From contig RXIG01000008.1 of assembly GCA_004212155.1 (NCBI GenBank), positions 31,827-95,826 of the forward strand: a stretch of 64,000 nucleotides of DNA, read 5' to 3'. The position numbers and the translations under genes were made by a program. The notes under the pieces are model-generated. The model saw only the letters and a program-made list of their open reading frames with translations. It was not told the DNA's origin and ran no database searches. Origin of the DNA: an archaeon. GTDB taxonomy: Archaea > Methanobacteriota_B > Thermococci > Methanofastidiosales > NM3. Shown piece after piece: positions 1 through 8,600 of the stretch; the stretch's first letter is position 1; every line of letters starts with the position of its first letter.

Positions 1-721
1 TGAGCTGCTCGCACTGGAGCTCTGCATGCAGGCGTATCGTGAACGCGGGGAAGCTGTCCTTCAACTGCTTGTAGAACTCAGGCGTGCAGGCAAATGCGAA
101 AAGGCACCCCTTCGGCATGTTCGAGATGAATCCGCGCAGCGCCTCGAAGAACTGTATGAGGTCCGACTCGGACGCGGTCATGATGTTTTCGATCTCGTCC
201 AGGATGAGCGCAGAGAGCTCGTGGCGCCCCATGCCCTCCCTGAGCTGGCGTGCCACGGCCTGGGGGTCGTAGGTCGCCCTTGTCACGCGGGGGCGCGACG
301 AGACGGGTGGCGGCGGCGCGGGGGCGAACATACGCTTGATGGCTGCAACGAATCCCGTCGCCTGCGGCGGCACCGCGATCTCCTCTTCGGGATGCAGGGC
401 GTCGAGGAAGCCCTGGGTCACCTGAGCGATGTCGTTGTTGTCGACCTTTTGGAAATGTACGAATCCGCCGGATCCCTCTACAAGGCTCATGATGCCCTTG
501 AGGCGCTGTGTCTTTCCGGCCCCAAGCTCGCCTACGAGCGAGATGGCAAGCGATGAGCTGTTGTCAACGACCTCGGAGAGGATCTCTGCAAGCCTGGTAT
601 CGATCGTTTGTGAGACGTGGATGTCCTCCACGTTCTCTATGCCTTCGCTTGACAGCGACGTGAATGGATTGCGTGCAAGTGCGAATCGAGAATAATCAGG
701 AGGATTCGATTGTTCGTACAT
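1..721 (-). CDS. AAA+ family ATPase (ORC/CDC6- or ExeA-like), truncated at left edge
   Basis: Minus-strand reading from ATG at 721: MYEQSNPPDYSRFALARNPFTSLSSEGIENVEDIHVSQT...SLVGELGAGKTQRLKGIM (Walker A)...ALILDEIENIM (Walker B). It runs off the window, so it is absent from the ORF track. Confidence 0.8.
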   Translation of the reverse strand, partial: MYEQSNPPDYSRFALARNPFTSLSSEGIENVEDIHVSQTIDTRLAEILSEVVDNSSSLAISLVGELGAGKTQRLKGIMSLVEGSGGFVHFQKVDNNDIAQVTQGFLDALHPEEEIAVPPQATGFVAAIKRMFAPAPPPPVSSRPRVTRATYDPQAVARQLREGMGRHELSALILDEIENIMTASESDLIQFFEALRGFISNMPKGCLFAFACTPEFYKQLKDSFPAFTIRLHAELQCEQL

Positions 722-847
722 TAATACACCTTATTTTTCCTACAGTATAAATTAATATAAATCTTACGTATTTCAAACGCGATATTACCGAAATCGAGAT
801 AGAGAAAGGTTTTTATTCGTAGGAAAATGATTCTTTATGGAATTATC

Positions 848-1840
848 ATGAAACGGTCAGCCATCGTCCTCGTGATGCTTTTCTTGTGCGTGTCGTGTGC
901 GAGCGCAGGTGCCAGTCCGACCGAGCACGACCTCATCATCGTCAGGGACGACATCCCCATCGAGTACGTCATCGGCCTCCCCTTCGCATCGGCACACAAC
1001 ATTCCCCTGCTCCAGGTACCAGGCGACGCGCTTGATGCGAACGAGCAAAAACAGCTCGCTGGCTACTACCAGAACGGGGCGCGCAGGGTGCTGATACTGG
1101 GGGGCGTCGACACGGCGATCTCGGATGCGGTCGAGGAGACCATCCGGGAGATCGGCTACGAGGTGGAGCGAAAAAGCGGCCTTGCGCGGGAGAACACTGC
1201 CGCGCTCTTTGCCATCGAGACGTGGAAGGAGTCGCCGCAAGCCGTCGTGCTCAACGGGTCCGTGGAGGAGTCGTACCTCGTCGGGCTGCAGGCGGCCATG
1301 CAGCTCTCATGCCCCATACTGCTCACCAACGACACGACGCTGACCTACGACACGAGCAGGGCGCTCGAGTCGCTCGGGTGCGAGACGGCATATGTCATCG
1401 GCTCGACGATCGAGCAGGGCGTCTTTGACGAGCTCGACGCCATGGGCATCAAATACGTGCACATCGGCGAGGACATCGACCCTCACGAGGTCATCGAGCG
1501 GCCAGACGACGGTCTCGACCTTCTCTCTCCCGCATCGTTTATCTTCGGGGCGATCATCGGCATCGTCGGGATGTATGCGCTGCTTCGATACCGGAGCACG
1601 AGGCAGATGCCCGAGGTGCCGCTTTTCGTCCTGACAGAGGATGAGCGCACGGTCGTCAACGCCATCGTGCGCGCAGGCGGGGAGCTGCGCCAGGACGAGC
1701 TGCCCAAGCTCACGAACTATTCGCGCCCCAAGGTCTCCCGCATCGTCAACGACCTGGAGGGAAAACAGATACTCATGCGCGAGAAGAAAGGAAAGACTTA
1801 TAAAGTGAGCATAGCGAAGAAGTTTATCAACAGGAAGTAG
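848..1840 (+). CDS. Exported CWB2-like sensor domain, one TM segment and C-terminal winged-helix DNA-binding domain
   Basis: Signal peptide MKRSAIVLVMLFLCVSCASAG; CWB2-like repeats (VIGLPFASAHNIPLL...GARRVLILGGVDTAISDAVEETI...LSCPILLTNDTTL); TM SFIFGAIIGIVGMYALL; MarR-like wHTH ELPKLTNYSRPKVSRIVNDLEGKQILMREKKGKTYKV. Confidence 0.75.
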   Translation: MKRSAIVLVMLFLCVSCASAGASPTEHDLIIVRDDIPIEYVIGLPFASAHNIPLLQVPGDALDANEQKQLAGYYQNGARRVLILGGVDTAISDAVEETIREIGYEVERKSGLARENTAALFAIETWKESPQAVVLNGSVEESYLVGLQAAMQLSCPILLTNDTTLTYDTSRALESLGCETAYVIGSTIEQGVFDELDAMGIKYVHIGEDIDPHEVIERPDDGLDLLSPASFIFGAIIGIVGMYALLRYRSTRQMPEVPLFVLTEDERTVVNAIVRAGGELRQDELPKLTNYSRPKVSRIVNDLEGKQILMREKKGKTYKVSIAKKFINRK

Positions 1841-1857
1841 CCTGAGGAGTGAAGTTC

Positions 1858-2013
1858 ATGAAATGTTCTTCTTGTCATAGAGAGATTACCCCTAAGGAAA
1901 AGATGGTCCAGTTCCCGTGCCCCGAATGCGAGGAGACGGTCATTCGGTGTGAGAAGTGCAGGGTGCTTGGTAATAAGTATACATGCACGAGCTGCGGGTT
2001 CGTCGGACCGTAA
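1858..2013 (+). CDS. Small zinc-finger protein (HVO_2753-like), 51 aa
   Basis: MKCSSCHREITPKEKMVQFPCPECEETVIRCEKCRVLGNKYTCTSCGFVGP*; four CxxC motifs; directly upstream of aEF-1beta, a known archaeal pairing. Confidence 0.85.
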   Translation: MKCSSCHREITPKEKMVQFPCPECEETVIRCEKCRVLGNKYTCTSCGFVGP

Positions 2014-2026
2014 GGAGAGATTCACA

Positions 2027-2305
2027 ATGAGCGATTATAACACGGTAGCAACGATAAGGGTCATGCCAGAGGGCGTGGAGACCGACCTCGAGGCCCTTAA
2101 GACGAAGATCCAGGACGCGGTGCCTGGCAACATGAAGATACACAAGATAGAGGAAGAACCAATTGCGTTCGGCCTCGTGGCGCTCAACGTCATGATCCTC
2201 ACGTCAGACAAGGAGGGCGGCGACCTCGACCCGGCAGTAGAGGCGTTTGATACCCTCGAGAACGTGAGCGAAGTAGACATCACCGATGTCAGGCGCCTGC
2301 TCTAG
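2027..2305 (+). CDS. ef1b: Translation elongation factor aEF-1 beta
   Basis: MSDYNTVATIRVMPEGVETDLEALK...PIAFGLVALNVMILTSDKEGG...VSEVDITDVRRLL, typical aEF-1beta length and motifs. Confidence 0.95.
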   Translation: MSDYNTVATIRVMPEGVETDLEALKTKIQDAVPGNMKIHKIEEEPIAFGLVALNVMILTSDKEGGDLDPAVEAFDTLENVSEVDITDVRRLL

Positions 2306-2316
2306 GCCCGCTTTTC

Positions 2317-3315
2317 TTAGAACCACTGATCGAGCGTCTCTTGTTTGATGACGCTCTCGATTCCCTTTTCCAATCGTTCCAGGGCGCGTTCCACGCGTAT
2401 GTGTGAAAAGTCGCGCTTGTCGCAGAGGAACGACTCGATGCTGTCCGACTGTGGCGACGAGAACGAGAACTCGTAGTCGTCGGTGACCTTGGGCGAGAGG
2501 AAGAGGCCCTTTAGCGTCTCGTCGACGCCATACGATGAGAACGACCCTTCACGAACGACGTCAAGCGCCTTTTTCGGACCGATGCCCTTGACCCCGAGAT
2601 TGTAGTCGGTACCCACGAGCAGCGCGACCTCGACGAGCTGCTCGCGCGTGAGCGAGAGCGACTCGAGCACCGCGGCGAGCTCGACCTGTTCGGGAACGAC
2701 CTCGCGGTAGACGTTCTTGCCAGGCATCTTGCGCCGGCCCGAGATCGTGACGTTGCGGATCAGCATTGGCGCGCCGAAGAGCAGCGAATCGTAGTCCTGG
2801 GACGCAACTGCGAAGACGCGCTTGTCGGTGCTGCACATGTATGAGGCCTGCGCCTCGCCCTCGGATGGCGCATCGATGTAGGGGATGCCCATGAAGGTCA
2901 GCAGGTCCCGTGCCTCGGCGAGCATGTCAGAGGTGAAGGTAAGCATCTGCTGTGAATACTTGGCATAGTCCTCCTTCCTGCCCTCGACCTTCGCACGGAT
3001 GGCCTTCTTCTTGGCCTCGTCCTTGTGCTCTTTGCGTTCGCGCAGCGTGTCGATCTTCTCGCGCGGAGGCGTGCCGTCAAAGACGTATACGGGACGGATG
3101 CCCATCTCGAGCAGATTGATGGAACGATAAAAGAGACCGGAAAGATGTGACGTGGTGCGTCCCTGGGAATCCTTGAGCACCTCGCCGTCACGCTGGCGTA
3201 TGATGGCCAGGAACTGGTAGAGCGCATTGAGCGCATCCACCGCCAGCACCTTCCCATGGAGCGCCGCGAAGTCGATCTCGGTGCGCGGCACCACATCCTT
3301 GAGGTCGACGCCCAT
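2317..3315 (-). CDS. fen: Flap endonuclease FEN-1
   Basis: MGVDLKDVVPRTEIDF...VFDGTPP...YIDAPSEGEAQASYM...GTDYNLGVKGIGPKKAL; C-terminal PIP-like ETLDQWF. Confidence 0.95.
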   Translation of the reverse strand: MGVDLKDVVPRTEIDFAALHGKVLAVDALNALYQFLAIIRQRDGEVLKDSQGRTTSHLSGLFYRSINLLEMGIRPVYVFDGTPPREKIDTLRERKEHKDEAKKKAIRAKVEGRKEDYAKYSQQMLTFTSDMLAEARDLLTFMGIPYIDAPSEGEAQASYMCSTDKRVFAVASQDYDSLLFGAPMLIRNVTISGRRKMPGKNVYREVVPEQVELAAVLESLSLTREQLVEVALLVGTDYNLGVKGIGPKKALDVVREGSFSSYGVDETLKGLFLSPKVTDDYEFSFSSPQSDSIESFLCDKRDFSHIRVERALERLEKGIESVIKQETLDQWF

Positions 3316-3317
3316 GA

Positions 3318-3497
3318 TCACTCATCCGGGCGTACGACGGTAATGGGAAGGACACCCATTTCGAGCTCCTTGATCGCTACGCGAATGGAGTCGAAGTCGT
3401 CAGTATCAATGAGGATTGGCGCATCCATGGATATCTGCAGGGCCCGTGCGCCTATGACCCGTGCACGCTCGTATCTATTCAATCGTATAGGAATCAC
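3318..3497 (-). CDS. rpoK: DNA-directed RNA polymerase subunit K (GTG start), 59 aa
   Basis: Manual minus-strand translation: [59 protein letters not shown], the RpoK/Rpb6 core. Missed by the ORF track because of length. Confidence 0.85.
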   Translation of the reverse strand: MIPIRLNRYERARVIGARALQISMDAPILIDTDDFDSIRVAIKELEMGVLPITVVRPDE

Positions 3498-3619
3498 CCG
3501 GTTTCGTACGTTCTCGGTAAACGATAAGATATAAGAACCTTAATAACGTTACGCATACTGTTTTTAATCATTTCGGTATCCTTGGGCCATTTCGCACCTT
3601 AAAAGCCTTGCGATGGCCG

Positions 3620-3708
3620 TGAAGTGTAGCCCCGGGGGCACATGATGAGGAGAGGCGGGGACATGCGATGACGCCTGTCCCCAATTGAGTAAAAAAACTA
3701 ATTTTTTT
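3620..3708 (+). ncRNA. Candidate small structured RNA
   Basis: GC-rich island in an AT-rich spacer; TATA-like CTTAAAAG about 25 nt upstream; GGGGACA/TGTCCCC inverted repeat; followed by a T7 run. Confidence 0.3.
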
Positions 3709-3716
3709 GCGAAGAA

Positions 3717-3788
3717 TCACTTCTTTTTTACGTTCTTCTGAGTTGCAGTCGTTTCTTTCTTCTTTTTAGGCGATGCCTTAGCTCCCAT
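3717..3788 (-). CDS. 23-aa lysine-rich peptide
   Basis: MGAKASPKKKKETTATQKNVKKK*; preceded by GGAGGTGTGTGC (strong SD) immediately upstream of ATG. Confidence 0.45.
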   Translation of the reverse strand: MGAKASPKKKKETTATQKNVKKK

Positions 3789-3971
3789 GCACACACCTCC
3801 AAATATTATAAGATTAATAACCTATATATAAACTTATCTATTGGTAAATTGCTATTAGAAAAAAAAATAATATTATTATATACTTATAATAAAAATATAA
3901 ATATTAAATAATAAAATAATTAATAAAAATAAATTAAAAAATAATTAATAAAAGAAAAATAAAGAAAAAGA

Positions 3972-5645
3972 TTAAAGCTCGTTGAATATCTTATCTTCAA
4001 GGAGCCTTATCTGTTCATCCACGTAGTCAAGCGTTTCCTTGTCCATGCGGGCAGCAAGCGTGTTGCGGCGGTCGACGATCTTCGAGTAGTTCGACACGGC
4101 ACCTTTCAGGTCCTTGCGTATCGTCTCTGGATCGTAGTGCGCCACTGCCTTGTCAAGACCGTCCACGAGCTTGGCGGCGTCAGGGTCGCTTGGCGTCGGC
4201 GCCGTGCGTCCGGGCGCTACCGGCGTCACGAGCGTTCGCTGTGCACCCTCGCCCCCCTCTGGAGGTCCTGGTGGCGGCACCGGTGCTGCCTCTCCGTAGA
4301 ACTCGGGTGGTGGTCCTTCCTCCTCCTCTTCTTCCCTGCGGCGGGCAAGGAGTATGATAAGGATTGCCAGGAGTAATAGCAACAGCAGCAACCCAAGGAA
4401 CCACGTCTGCATATACCACGGCGTCCCGTCGTCCTCTTCGCACGACTCGATGCGGTCATCGATCATCTGGACCATTGCATCGTCGTCGTAGCTGGCATAG
4501 ATCTCCCTGGCGTCCTGCCACTTGTTAATGGCGCTCTCGCAGTCGCCCTGGTCGGCAAAGGCATCGCCCTGTTCGACAAGCTCCTCTGCAAGGCCGTACT
4601 TGTCGCACTTTTCCAAGTAGAAGTCGCACTGGGCCACGCCGTCCTCGTCGCCGCACTGCTCATAGAGGGCCCGGGCTATCTCGAGCTGCGAGCGCGCTTC
4701 CTCGCAGTCCTCCTCGTAGACCTCCATGGCCGCCTCGAACGTCTCCTCTGCGAGCGTGCAGGGATCTTCTGCCTCGGCCACCGTGAAGGTGGTCTGTATG
4801 GAGTTATTGTCAATGTTCGAGTCGTACTGGTGCGGATTGAGGTACATCTTGGCGGTTAGGTCGCCAAGCCTGCTTGCGCCCCAAGAGAGCGTGACGGTCT
4901 GTGTGGAGTTCGGTTCGAACGACAACGTCGTCGAAGCGAGGTTGCCCTGTGCGATCTCCGGGATGTAGAAGCCGAGTATCTTGTCGGGCAGATTCACATC
5001 GCCGTCGACGGTCACGTCGACACTGACGTTGACCGTGTCGCCAAGCGCCGGCTCCTCGGGTGTGATGACAAGATTTGACAGTATCACGTCGTATGGTTCG
5101 AGCACGCGTACCGGAAGGGTCACAGACCTGTCGCCGATCGATGATGTTGCGGTGAACTGGATCTCGTAGAGGCCCGGAGCCTCGCCCTCGGGTACCGAGA
5201 CGTCGACGGTGACGGTCTCGCTGTCATTGCCCTCGAGTATGAGCCGGTCCTCAGAGAGCGTCACGTCCCATTCTGGCGGGCCCATGACGCTGAGATAAAT
5301 GTTGTTCACGTTCGCCATCTTGAACGAGCTCGCGCTGCCGGTACCTGGCATGCCCATGCCCCCGCCTGTGACGAAAGAAGACTCACTTGGCGGAGATGGG
5401 GGGGGTGGTGGAGTTTCCGTTGGTGGAGATGGCGATGTGGTGGGGGAAGGTGTAGTCGTAGGTTCACCCGTACTGCTCGTGAGCACGGTTACGTCTATGC
5501 TTGTGGAGTACCCTGCATAGACCTGGGCCTCTTCCCCGCTCCACTGTATATATACCTGGAGGTCGGCACCTGCCACCATCGCCCCCGAGAGGAGGACGAT
5601 GAGGACCAGTGCCGCTCCACAGACAGACCGACGCATCAGGTTCAC
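3972..5645 (-). CDS. Secreted, membrane-anchored protein with CARDB/Ig-like domains and acidic cytoplasmic tail
   Basis: Signal peptide RRSVCGAALVLIVLLSGAMVAG; Ser/Thr/Pro linker; VTLSEDRLILEGNDSETVTVDVSVP; TM WFLGLLLLLLLLAILIILLARRREEEEEEG; helical C-terminus. Confidence 0.8.
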   Translation of the reverse strand: MNLMRRSVCGAALVLIVLLSGAMVAGADLQVYIQWSGEEAQVYAGYSTSIDVTVLTSSTGEPTTTPSPTTSPSPPTETPPPPPSPPSESSFVTGGGMGMPGTGSASSFKMANVNNIYLSVMGPPEWDVTLSEDRLILEGNDSETVTVDVSVPEGEAPGLYEIQFTATSSIGDRSVTLPVRVLEPYDVILSNLVITPEEPALGDTVNVSVDVTVDGDVNLPDKILGFYIPEIAQGNLASTTLSFEPNSTQTVTLSWGASRLGDLTAKMYLNPHQYDSNIDNNSIQTTFTVAEAEDPCTLAEETFEAAMEVYEEDCEEARSQLEIARALYEQCGDEDGVAQCDFYLEKCDKYGLAEELVEQGDAFADQGDCESAINKWQDAREIYASYDDDAMVQMIDDRIESCEEDDGTPWYMQTWFLGLLLLLLLLAILIILLARRREEEEEEGPPPEFYGEAAPVPPPGPPEGGEGAQRTLVTPVAPGRTAPTPSDPDAAKLVDGLDKAVAHYDPETIRKDLKGAVSNYSKIVDRRNTLAARMDKETLDYVDEQIRLLEDKIFNEL

Positions 5646-5651
5646 CGTTGT

Positions 5652-8600
5652 TTAGGAGATTGTGATTGTACAATCATCGTCGCAGTATATCCAGTATCCA
5701 TGCCATGGATTGAACTCATCAAATCCGCTTGCAAATCGCCCACGCGGGTCGTAGAGCTGTGCCTGGTTCGTTGGCGATCCAGCGACCTCGTCGGGGAGGT
5801 ACGTCCACATGAGGTTGACCGTTCCTGGCACTGAAGCATCCAATGCCGTTGCGATGTCGTTGTTTGCTGTCAGCAGGTTGTAGCCTATCAGGCTCCACTG
5901 GCCACCGGTGATGTCAATAGAGCGAGAGGTAGTACTCTCTTCTCCTACCACTGTAAGCTCTGCAAGCCCATTTAGTCGTATCCAGTAGCCGCGGTCATGT
6001 TCCGGATATTTCACGGTCGATGACTTTACGCTAGATGTGTCAGGGTAGTCGTAGTATTCGTAGTATTCGTCAGTGCCATTGTACTGAGCGATCTTGTCCC
6101 ATGTCGAGTAATCTATGCCACTCGCATAGAGCAGTGCGGGCCATGGCACGTCCTCTGGCACGAGCACGGGGAACGACATCATGTACCAGCCAGCCTCAGG
6201 GAACGTTAGGTCGGATGATGTGCCAGGTTCGAGTACTAGAGACACAGTATCTGAGTCGCCCACTTCTACCACGAACTCAGACGCATCCATTATCATGTCA
6301 GCGTCGTTATCCGAGGCACATGCAACATACGTTTCACCATCGCCATCCGTTGGGAGATTGGTAAACGTAGCAATACCTGAACCATTGGTTGCGGCCTCGC
6401 CAAAGTATTCGTATACTTGTGTTGATTCATTGAAGTGCCATATCGTCACTAGTGCCCCCACATATGAGCTCGCTGAATCATCAGTGACAGTGACCTCGAG
6501 ATCGCCAAATCCTGCAACGCTCATGTCAAGACTGATGTCCTGAGTTATGGTGTCTCCTGGATTAACAACCACGCCATTCACTACTTCTGTAACGAATCCT
6601 AACTTGCTGAATTCGAGATCGTAGGTAGCGTCCGGCAAGTCGTTGACGCTGTATGTACCATCACCAAGTGTGGAAGCGTAGTACTCGTCCGTTGTAGATG
6701 TATTTGTTGCTTTTACTGTTACACCCTGTATGGGGGTCGTACCGTCCATCTGCGTAACTGTACCATTTATGATACCAAGCGTAGAGGATGATTCATTGAT
6801 GGTAGCAGTTATGTAGTAACTATCCCAATCATCGTAATCGAGCGTTACCCATTTGGTGGTTACATCGTAGCCCGTCTTGGAGAACTTGACGAACCAGGTA
6901 CCAAGGGGTACGCCCGTTTCATTGTCGTCGTTATCTCCGTCGTAGTTAAGGTCAGCATGCTCCCATCCAGATGTGTCCCAGTTGCCGCTACTATCAGTCT
7001 GTGTAGTGAACCGTGGCGTAGAGAAGTCATCTGGAGAGAACCATTCTACGTCCGCACCTTGAACTGGATTGGAGCCGTCATCTACACTACCTGTGACATT
7101 TACGAAGTAGCGTGACATCGGTATGTCCTGTTCGATGATGTCGCCCTCAGAGATGACGATCGGGTCCTCAATCTGCCAGTCTTGGTACTCTGGTAGTTCA
7201 GTGCCATCCACGATCTGAACACACTGGAGCGTGTACGTTCCAACAGGCAGGCTTGGCACCGAGTAGAACCCGGTATCATCGGTGAATGCCTCGAACGTGC
7301 CTACGCCATTCTTAACAGCGATGATCTTGGCGTTGATGACCTTGTCGCCCGCATCCTTGACACCATTTCCATTCACGTCCTCGAAGACGTATCCGCTTAT
7401 GGTGTTCGTGAGCTTGTTGAGCGAGTAGTTCATGGTGTTGAGGCCAAGCTCGACGGTCGTGTATTCCTCGTGAGACTCGTACCCGGCAGCGTTTACCTCT
7501 ACGAGGTAGGTCTCATCAGCAGTGAGGCCCTCGAGTATGTAGAATCCGAAGCTATCGGTGTCTTCGGAAACACTGTCAGCGGTCACACTGGCATTGACGA
7601 TACCCTCCGTCTTGGGCACGGAGGCATCGACATCATAGTCATTCTCGCCATCTGCATCGAAATATACTTCCCCATAAAGATATGCAGAAGTATAAGATGT
7701 CGTCTTGTAGAGTGGGAAGTCGATCCACTGGCCACTGCCCTCCACCATGGGTAGATTCCTCTGTATGCCTGGCTCGTATATTCCTTCATCTGCGAGATCG
7801 CCCGCCACGATGGTCATCTTCGTCGTCGAGCTGTTTATCTGTGAAGACACTTCGTTGATAATATAGTATCCAGTTGAATCGGTCTCGGCCTTGAGCCCCG
7901 CGGATGCCACATCGTTGTTGACACCTGAGCCGGGGATATAGACCGGCATGTCAGGGATGCGCTCGTTCTCATCGACGACGCCGTTGTTGTTCATGTCCCA
8001 GAAGGCGATACCCTCTATCCATGAGTCATACGGTGTCGATGGTGTCGATGGAAGCTCGATCATGACCTGTGTGTTTGTCGCTTGGTCCCGTGCCACCGTC
8101 ATGGTGTACTGCTGCGGCGTGGTACCAGTGATCTCTTCCTTTGCGGTCACATGGTAGGTCCTGCCGCCATCGTTTGGCACATCCATGAAGACGAAGTTGT
8201 AATCATCTCCATTTATGTCGTTGTTGGTGGAGCTAGAGCTATAAACTGTGCGACCAAGTCCGGGGATTGATACCTCGACATTTTCAACTTCCTCGCCTGG
8301 CTGATAAGCTGGGTCACTATTATTGTTTCGCCAAACGATACCGTAAAGGTTGTTGTCAGGCATCGTTGTCTCGTCCCAGAGCGCGAAGTGTTCGGTGACT
8401 ATCGCCCTGCCTGGGACGACCACATCGTAGCGCTCCTTGGTCACATAATCGGTGGTATTCGGCTCCATGGGTGCCTGGAGCGTGTAGGTGCCACGGTTGG
8501 CCACGAGTACGTACCATCCGTTGCTGTCGGTAACACCCGTTTCCTCATTGGATGGGATATCGTCGTCCATGGCTAGCACTTCTATTCCCTCGATGCCATC

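Noticed and set aside
26-695. Plus-strand ORFs over the left edge (176, 62 and 88 aa)
   Set aside because: They are antisense to a clear AAA+ ATPase frame with Walker motifs on the minus strand.
3640-3685. Classical H-type pseudoknot AGGCG/CGCCT plus GGGAC/GTCCC
   Set aside because: Both crossing loops would be zero length, which is sterically implausible; alternative hairpins are more likely.
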